From positions 21,948 to 85,947 of the forward strand of contig NZ_JAKTNT010000012.1 of assembly GCF_022760925.1 (NCBI RefSeq): a DNA stretch of 64,000 nucleotides. Direction: 5' to 3'. Made by a program: the position numbers and the translations under genes. Positions 59,947 through 64,000 of this stretch are shown piece after piece. Origin of the DNA: Thermus hydrothermalis. Its GTDB lineage: Bacteria; Deinococcota; Deinococci; Deinococcales; Thermaceae. Every line of letters starts with the position of its first letter. Position 1 is the stretch's first letter. The notes beneath the pieces were generated by a model. The model saw nothing but the letters and a program-made list of their open reading frames with translations, searched no databases and was not told the DNA's origin.

Positions 59947-60685
59947 GGCTAGGGGCATCGTGGGGCCTTTTGCCCTGAAGGGGGTGGACCTCCTTTTGCG
60001 CCCGGGGGAGTGGGTGGCCCTCCTCGGGCCCAACGGCTCCGGCAAGAGCACCCTGCTTAGGGTAATGGCGGGGCTTCTTAGGCCCAAGCGGGGAGCGGTG
60101 TACCTGGAGGGAAAGCCCCTTAGGGCCTACGGGAGCTACGCCCGGGGCCAACGCCTCGCCTACCTGCCCCAAGGGGGGCCATACCCGGAGGGGCTCTTGG
60201 TGGAGGAAGTGGTGCGCCTCGGGAGGCTTCCCCACCTTGGATTATGGGGTAGGGAAGGAGAGGAGGACCGGGAGGCGGTGGCCTGGGCCCTGGAGGTGGC
60301 GGGGGCGGCCCACCTAAAGGGGCGGCTTCTCGGGACCCTTTCCGGGGGCGAGCGGCAGCGGGTCCTCCTGGCCCGCGCCCTGGCGGCGAGGCCCCGGTAC
60401 CTCCTCCTGGACGAGCCCACCACCTACCTGGACCTGGCCCACCAGGCCGAGGTGGTGGCCCTCCTTAGGGGCCTGGCGGAGCGGGGGGTGGGGGTGCTCT
60501 CGGTCCTACACGACCCCAACCAGGCGGCCTTGGCCCACCGGGTGGCGGTCTTGCGGGATGGGCGCCTCCTTGCGGAGGGGCCGCCCGGGGCCGTGTTGGC
60601 AGAACCCCTTCTCCGGGGGCTTTACGGGCCCCGGGTGCGGGTGGCCCTTTTGGAGGGAAGGCCCCATGTCTATCTGGACGGATAG
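59933..60685 (+). CDS. btuD: Cobalamin ABC transporter ATP-binding protein
   Basis: 250 residues from GTG 59933 (14-base overlap with btuC). Walker A LGPNGSGKSTLLRVM, signature LSGGERQRVLLARALAA, Walker B YLLLDEPTTYLDLAHQ and switch VLHDPNQAALA are complete; the YLDLAHQ motif after Walker B is typical of the FecE/BtuD family. It powers import through BtuC. The last 20 bases overlap the small gene at 60666. Confidence 0.95.
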   Translation: MDGLEARGIVGPFALKGVDLLLRPGEWVALLGPNGSGKSTLLRVMAGLLRPKRGAVYLEGKPLRAYGSYARGQRLAYLPQGGPYPEGLLVEEVVRLGRLPHLGLWGREGEEDREAVAWALEVAGAAHLKGRLLGTLSGGERQRVLLARALAARPRYLLLDEPTTYLDLAHQAEVVALLRGLAERGVGVLSVLHDPNQAALAHRVAVLRDGRLLAEGPPGAVLAEPLLRGLYGPRVRVALLEGRPHVYLDG

Positions 60686-60998
60686 GGCCAGGCTGTACGT
60701 GCGGGGCGGGGTCCTCCTCCTAGACCTGGGAAGGGAAGCCCTTTTCTACACGGAAAGCGGCCCCCGATGGGCCCGCTACCTCCTGGTGGGGCGGCTTTAC
60801 CCGCGGGATTGGCTTCGGCTTTCCCTTCCCCGGCAGGGGGTGCTCCACTACCCCCTTCCCGTGGATCCCTTGGCCTTTGAGTGGGAGGGCGATACCCTCG
60901 TCCTGCCGGGCCTCCGGGTCTACCTGGGAGGACCGCCCCCCTTCGTGGAAACCCCCTACTACGCCTGGTGCTTGACGGAGGGGGCGGAAAAGGGGTAG
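60666..60998 (+). CDS. Small protein of unknown function in the cobalamin operon
   Basis: 110 residues from ATG 60666, with 20 bases inside btuD. No motif is recognised: a beta-rich protein with several aromatic residues (YLLVGRLYPRDWLRL, YYAWCLTEG), no signal peptide and no membrane segment. Its place at the end of btuFCD suggests it is cobalamin-regulated, but a function cannot be assigned. The final TAG forms part of the -10 box (TAGGGT) of the next gene. Confidence 0.6.
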   Translation: MSIWTDRARLYVRGGVLLLDLGREALFYTESGPRWARYLLVGRLYPRDWLRLSLPRQGVLHYPLPVDPLAFEWEGDTLVLPGLRVYLGGPPPFVETPYYAWCLTEGAEKG

Positions 60999-61001
60999 GG
61001 T
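60972..61001 (+). promoter_or_regulatory. Promoter of the SDR gene
   Basis: TTGACG (60972-60977) and TAGGGT (60996-61001) are 18 bases apart; the -10 box overlaps the stop codon of the previous gene. The palindrome at 61007 would cover the transcription start. Confidence 0.65.
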
Positions 61002-61006
61002 GGCCT

Positions 61007-61023
61007 TACCGACCGTTCGGTCG
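61007..61023. promoter_or_regulatory. TetR-type palindromic operator
   Basis: TACCGACCGTTCGGTC fits what I remember as the binding consensus of PfmR, a TetR-family regulator of fatty-acid-related genes in T. thermophilus (TACCGACCGNTNGGTN). The core CGACCG-TT-CGGTCG (61010-61023) is a perfect palindrome around TT, 8 bases downstream of the -10 box, as expected for repression. The consensus is recalled, not looked up. Confidence 0.65.
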
Positions 61024-61037
61024 TGGGGAGGTGTGCC

Positions 61038-61775
61038 GTGCGGCTCAAGGACAAGGTGGTTCTCATCACCGGGGCGGCCCACGGGATCGGCCGGGCTACC
61101 CTGGAGCTCTTCGCCCGGGAAGGGGCGAGGCTGGTGGCGGCGGACATAGAGGAAGGCCCCCTGGAGGAGGCGGCCTCCGCCACGGGGGCCATGCCCCTCG
61201 TCATGGACGTGGCCGACCCCGCCTCCGTGGAGCGGGGCTTCGGGGAGGCCCTGGCCCGGTTTGGCCGCCTGGACGGGGTGGTGCACTACGCCGGCATCAC
61301 CCGGGACAACTTCCACTGGAAGATGCCCCTGGAGGACTGGGAGCTGGTGCTTAGGGTGAACCTCACGGGGAGCTTCCTGGTGGCCAAAGCGGCCTCGGAG
61401 GCCATGCGGGAGCGGAACCCGGGGAGCATCGTGCTCACGGCGAGCCGGGTGTACCTGGGGAACCTGGGGCAGGCGAACTATGCGGCCTCCAAGGCGGGGG
61501 TGGTGGGGCTCACGCGCACCTTGGCCCTGGAGCTTGGCCGGTACGGGATCCGGGTGAACGCCTTGGCCCCGGGGTTTATCGAAACGCGGATGACGGCCAA
61601 GGTGCCGGAGAAGGTGCGGGAGAAGGCCATCCAGGCCACGCCCTTGGGGCGGGCGGGGAGCCCCATGGAGGTGGCCTATGCGGCGCTTTTCCTGGTTTCC
61701 GACGAGTCTAGCTTCATCACCGGCCAGGTGCTCTTCGTGGACGGGGGAAGGACCATCGGGGCGGCGCCCGCCTAG
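61038..61775 (+). CDS. Short-chain dehydrogenase/reductase (FabG-like)
   Basis: 245 residues from GTG 61038, preceded by GGGAGGTG; the family match starts with RLKDKVVLITGAAHGIGRAT (NADP-binding TGxxxGxG). Asn in YAGITRDN, the catalytic Ser in IVLTASRVY, and the YxxxK of NYAASKAGVVGLTR follow. The C-terminus ITGQVLFVDGGRTIG is typical of 3-oxoacyl-ACP reductases. It probably reduces a 3-ketoacyl substrate in fatty-acid metabolism, which fits the PfmR-like operator upstream. It is not next to other fab genes. Confidence 0.92.
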   Translation: MRLKDKVVLITGAAHGIGRATLELFAREGARLVAADIEEGPLEEAASATGAMPLVMDVADPASVERGFGEALARFGRLDGVVHYAGITRDNFHWKMPLEDWELVLRVNLTGSFLVAKAASEAMRERNPGSIVLTASRVYLGNLGQANYAASKAGVVGLTRTLALELGRYGIRVNALAPGFIETRMTAKVPEKVREKAIQATPLGRAGSPMEVAYAALFLVSDESSFITGQVLFVDGGRTIGAAPA

Positions 61776-61783
61776 CCTAGGGG

Positions 61784-61789
61784 TAAGCT
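61784..61789 (+). promoter_or_regulatory. -10 box (TAAGCT) of the small membrane-protein gene
   Basis: TAAGCT ends 6 bases before ATG 61796, the leaderless spacing seen elsewhere in the window. Confidence 0.4.
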
Positions 61790-61795
61790 TGGGGC

Positions 61796-62071
61796 ATGCG
61801 GGCTTTGGGTTGGCTTTTGCTCCTGGTGGGCTTGGTGTTGGCTTGGCTTTTCCTTGGCCCCTTGGTGGCCTTCCTCCTTGCCTTCTTGTTCGTTCCCTTA
61901 GCGCTTTTGCTTGTCGCCTTGGCCTTGCCCTTGGCCCTTTTGGCCTTGGGGTTGGGGGTGGCGCTAAGCCTTATGGGGGTTTTCTTCAAGTGGCTTCTGC
62001 CCGTGGGCTTTCTCCTCCTAGGCCTTTGGCTGCTTCTAAGTCCCAAAAGGCCCATTCCCGAGGGGTGGTGA
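61796..62071 (+). CDS. Small hydrophobic membrane protein
   Basis: 91 residues, almost entirely hydrophobic: two or three membrane segments in the first 60 residues, another at about 66-82, and a short polar tail (SPKRPIPEGW). Leu, Ala, Val and Gly make up most of it. No motif was recognised and the sequence may be low-complexity, but the start has a TAAGCT box 6 bases upstream and the gene is 3 bases before the next one. It is probably expressed with the hydrolase downstream. Confidence 0.5.
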   Translation: MRALGWLLLLVGLVLAWLFLGPLVAFLLAFLFVPLALLLVALALPLALLALGLGVALSLMGVFFKWLLPVGFLLLGLWLLLSPKRPIPEGW

Positions 62072-62074
62072 GGC

Positions 62075-63235
62075 ATGGATTTTAGCGGACTGGATGGGCT
62101 TTTCCGCCGTATGACGGAGGAGGGCTTCCTGCCCGGGGCGGTGGTCCTGGTGGCCCGGGAGGGGGAGGTGGTCTTCCAGGGGACCTACGGCTTTCTGGAC
62201 CCGGAGAGGGGCCTGCCCATGCGGGAAGACGCCCTTTTCAGGGTCTACTCCATGACCAAGCCCTGGGTTTCCGCCCTGGCCCTCTCCCTGGTGGAGGAGG
62301 GCGCTCTAAGCCTTCTGGACCCCGTGGAGAAGTACCTGCCTGGGTTTGGGGCCTTGCGGGTGGGGCGGGAGGTGGGCGGCGAGGTGCGGGAGGAGCCCCT
62401 GCGGGCCCCCGTCACCGTCTACGAGCTTTTGCGCCATACCGCCGGCTTCACCTACGGGGTCTTCTTCGCCTCCCCCGTGAAAAGGCTTTACCTCGAGGCC
62501 GGCGTGGACCGGTTTGACCTAAGCCGGGAGGCCTTTTTGGAGCGGCTTGCCGCTTTGCCCCTCCGCTTCCAACCGGGGGAGGCTTTTGAGTACGGGCTTT
62601 CCACGGACGTGCTGGGCCACCTCCTCGAGGCCGCCACGGGGAAAAGCCTGGCGGACCTGCTTGAGGAGAGGGTCTTTGCGCCTTTGGGCATGCGGGATTC
62701 GGGCTTCCAGGCCAAGGACCCCGTTCGCCTCGCCAAGCCCTTCCCCAAGGACCCGGAGACGGGCCGGCGCATCGCCCTCATCCCCGTGGAGGCCCCGCCC
62801 CCCCGCTACGCCGGGGGGATGGGCGGGGTGAGCACCGCTTCCGATTACCTGCGCTTCCTGGAGGCCTTGCGCACGGGGAAAGGCCTCCTCCACCCGCGCC
62901 TGGCCCGGCTCATGGCCGAGGACCACCTGGGCCCCCTCTACCCCGAGGGCCTGAAGCGGGGCCCCGAGTACCTCCCGGGCCCCGGGTACGGGTTTGGGCT
63001 GGGGGTGGCGGTCCGCCTGGGGGCGGGCCTTTCCCCGGGAAGCCCGGGGGAGTTCAACTGGGCGGGGTTTGGCGGCACCTACTTCTTCGTGGACCCCTCC
63101 TTGGGCCTAAGCGCCCTCTACATGAGCCAGGCCCCCAACCTGCTTTCCGTTTTGGAGCCCTCGAGGGCCCTCCATTCCCGCCTGGGGGCCAGGCTCCAGC
63201 ACGCCTTCCGCACCCAGGTCTACCGGGCCCTTTAG
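62075..63235 (+). CDS. Serine beta-lactamase-like hydrolase (class C family)
   Basis: 386 residues, cytoplasmic (no signal peptide). The catalytic SxxK is SMTK (Ser59, Lys62) in VYSMTKPWVSALAL; the Tyr motif is in FEYGLSTDVLGHLLE, where the usual YxN reads YGLS; and YAGGMGGVSTASDYLRFLEA follows. Family members are esterases, carboxylesterases or D-aminopeptidases, rarely true beta-lactamases. The substrate is unknown. A group of small hydrophobic residues near the end (WAGFGGTYFFVDPSLGLSAL) is the HTG/K-T-G-equivalent region, here GFGGTYF. Confidence 0.9.
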   Translation: MDFSGLDGLFRRMTEEGFLPGAVVLVAREGEVVFQGTYGFLDPERGLPMREDALFRVYSMTKPWVSALALSLVEEGALSLLDPVEKYLPGFGALRVGREVGGEVREEPLRAPVTVYELLRHTAGFTYGVFFASPVKRLYLEAGVDRFDLSREAFLERLAALPLRFQPGEAFEYGLSTDVLGHLLEAATGKSLADLLEERVFAPLGMRDSGFQAKDPVRLAKPFPKDPETGRRIALIPVEAPPPRYAGGMGGVSTASDYLRFLEALRTGKGLLHPRLARLMAEDHLGPLYPEGLKRGPEYLPGPGYGFGLGVAVRLGAGLSPGSPGEFNWAGFGGTYFFVDPSLGLSALYMSQAPNLLSVLEPSRALHSRLGARLQHAFRTQVYRAL

Positions 63236-63251
63236 GGTGTTGCTCCGCAGG

Positions 63252-63917
63252 TCAATCATCCCCGCCCGCCTCCACCCCCACGGCGGCGGCGAGGTCGGGG
63301 GGTAGGAGAAAGACCTTGTTCCCCAGGGCCACCCGCACGCCGTTTTGGCGCTCCAGGACCCGGAGGCGGGCCCCGGGGGTAAGCCCGAGCCGGGCCAGGA
63401 GGTGGAGCGTCCCCGGGTCTTGGACCAGGGCCCGCACCACCCGCGCCTCCCCGAGCGGGGCCTCGGTCAAGGGTGTGGCGGGCGCTTCCGGCAAGGCGAG
63501 GTCCTGGGTGGGGATGGGGTCCCCGTGGGGGTCAAAGGGGGGGTGGCCCAAGAGCTCGGCGATGCGGGCCTCAAAGGCCTCGCTGATCACGTGCTCTAGC
63601 CGCTCCGCTTCCTCGTGAACCTCCTCCCAGCCGTAGCCCAGGGCCTGGTGGAGGTAGGCCTCGAGGAGCCGGTGGTGGCGCAGGACCTCGAGGGCTACTC
63701 TCCGCCCAGCAAGGGTCAGGCTTGCTCCTTGGTAAGGCTGGTGTTCTACCAGACCTAGAAGGGCGAGCTTCTTGAGCATTTCGGTAGCCGATGGGGGGCG
63801 AACCCCCATCCGGCTTGCCAAGGCTTGGGTGGAAACCGGGGCTTGGCCTTCGAGCTCCAAGAGAAGGAGGTTCTTTAGGTAATCTTCCTGGGCTTCGGTA
63901 AGGGGGGGGCGCTGCAT
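63252..63917 (-). CDS. DtxR/MntR-family metal-dependent regulator
   Basis: 221 residues. The winged helix (LLLLELEGQAPVSTQALASR, then PPSATEMLKKLALLGLVEHQ) is followed by the dimerisation and metal-binding domain, with HHRLLEAYLHQALGYGWEEV, HEEAERLEHVISEAFEARI and HPPFDPHGDPIP, and by a C-terminal FeoA/SH3-like domain (about 150-221). The His/Glu/Asp ligands of primary and ancillary metal sites are in place. It represses metal-uptake genes in response to Mn(II) or Fe(II). A TATACT box lies on the minus strand at 63945-63950. No metal transporter is inside the window. Confidence 0.93.
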   Translation of the reverse strand: MQRPPLTEAQEDYLKNLLLLELEGQAPVSTQALASRMGVRPPSATEMLKKLALLGLVEHQPYQGASLTLAGRRVALEVLRHHRLLEAYLHQALGYGWEEVHEEAERLEHVISEAFEARIAELLGHPPFDPHGDPIPTQDLALPEAPATPLTEAPLGEARVVRALVQDPGTLHLLARLGLTPGARLRVLERQNGVRVALGNKVFLLPPDLAAAVGVEAGGDD

Positions 63918-63944
63918 AGGAACCGGGATCGCTTAGCCAGGCCT

Positions 63945-63981
63945 AGTATAACCCAAGTTGCTACCCAGCCATCTTCTGGGT
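63945..63981. promoter_or_regulatory. Promoter and inverted repeat upstream of the DtxR-family gene
   Basis: TATACT on the minus strand (63945-63950) is the likely -10 box of the regulator gene. A perfect inverted repeat, ACCCAG-N7-CTGGGT (63963-63981), lies in the divergent direction and may be an operator or hairpin. Confidence 0.4.
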
Positions 63982-63991
63982 CAGGAGACTG

Positions 63992-64000
63992 ATGTTATGG
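63992..64000 (+). CDS. Possible start of a divergent gene (runs off the window)
   Basis: ATG at 63992 follows AGGAG (63983-63987) by 4 bases. Only three codons are visible, so no product can be named. Divergent partners of DtxR-family regulators are often metal transporters. Confidence 0.25.

Overview
This 64 kb window is bacterial chromosome from a Thermus species close to T. thermophilus. Evidence: about two-thirds GC with strong G/C third positions; valyl-tRNA synthetase, RecJ (666 codons), PrmA (254 codons), the quinone-oxidoreductase-like protein (302 codons) and the glucose-binding protein read almost like the T. thermophilus proteins as I remember them; genes are tightly packed, often overlapping, with many GTG starts and many start codons lying 6-8 bases after a TANNNT -10 box (leaderless type). 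No rRNA, CRISPR array or complete insertion sequence was seen. One tRNA gene (Gln, TTG) is present.

Layout. 1-6.8 kb: cell envelope. The start of bshA (bacillithiol synthesis), an LptF/G-type permease with an LptA/C-like partner, an O-antigen-ligase-like protein with a small carbohydrate-binding-like protein, a membrane-anchored protein made of 11-residue repeats, an LptD-like outer-membrane protein and a secreted unknown. 6.8-15.8 kb: a polysaccharide locus (remnant of a nucleotide-sugar dehydrogenase, flippase, UDP-galactopyranose mutase, two GT2 glycosyltransferases, polymerase/ligase, GT4 glycosyltransferase, initiating sugar-phosphate transferase, Wzz-like chain-length protein). It is a patchwork of AT-rich and GC-rich blocks and looks assembled by horizontal exchange. 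16-31 kb: tRNA-Gln, receiver-like protein, class A PBP, TrmJ-like methyltransferase, orphan histidine kinase, LMW phosphatase plus fructosamine-kinase-like protein, DUF4388 protein, PsuG, RodZ-like protein, RimO, TrkA/TrkH and glucan phosphorylase.

31-38.9 kb: an amino-acid ABC transporter whose parts are interleaved with a TAXI-TRAP transporter, then a patatin-like lipase and a PIN/HTH toxin-antitoxin-like pair. 38.9-53.3 kb: trpC, hisA, a small LapA-like protein, recJ, valS, mrp with a SufR-like regulator, prmA, rsmE, an AEC carrier, an ornithine-cyclodeaminase-family protein, a quinone-oxidoreductase-like protein and a protoglobin. 53.3-57.7 kb: a glucose-type ABC importer under a ROK regulator. 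57.7-64 kb: a cobalamin riboswitch driving btuFCD, an SDR gene under a TetR-type palindrome, a serine beta-lactamase-like hydrolase and a DtxR-family regulator.

Themes. Envelope biogenesis dominates the left third and probably works as one system: lipid or glycan export (Lpt-like), galactofuranose supply (glf) and polysaccharide assembly. Nutrient uptake dominates the rest. The most distinctive sequence-level signals are a palindromic octamer, CCTCGAGG, about 40 times in the window but apparently absent from the polysaccharide locus; promoters whose -10 box is built into the last codons and stop codon of the preceding gene; and a hairpin after three of the four solute-binding-protein genes.
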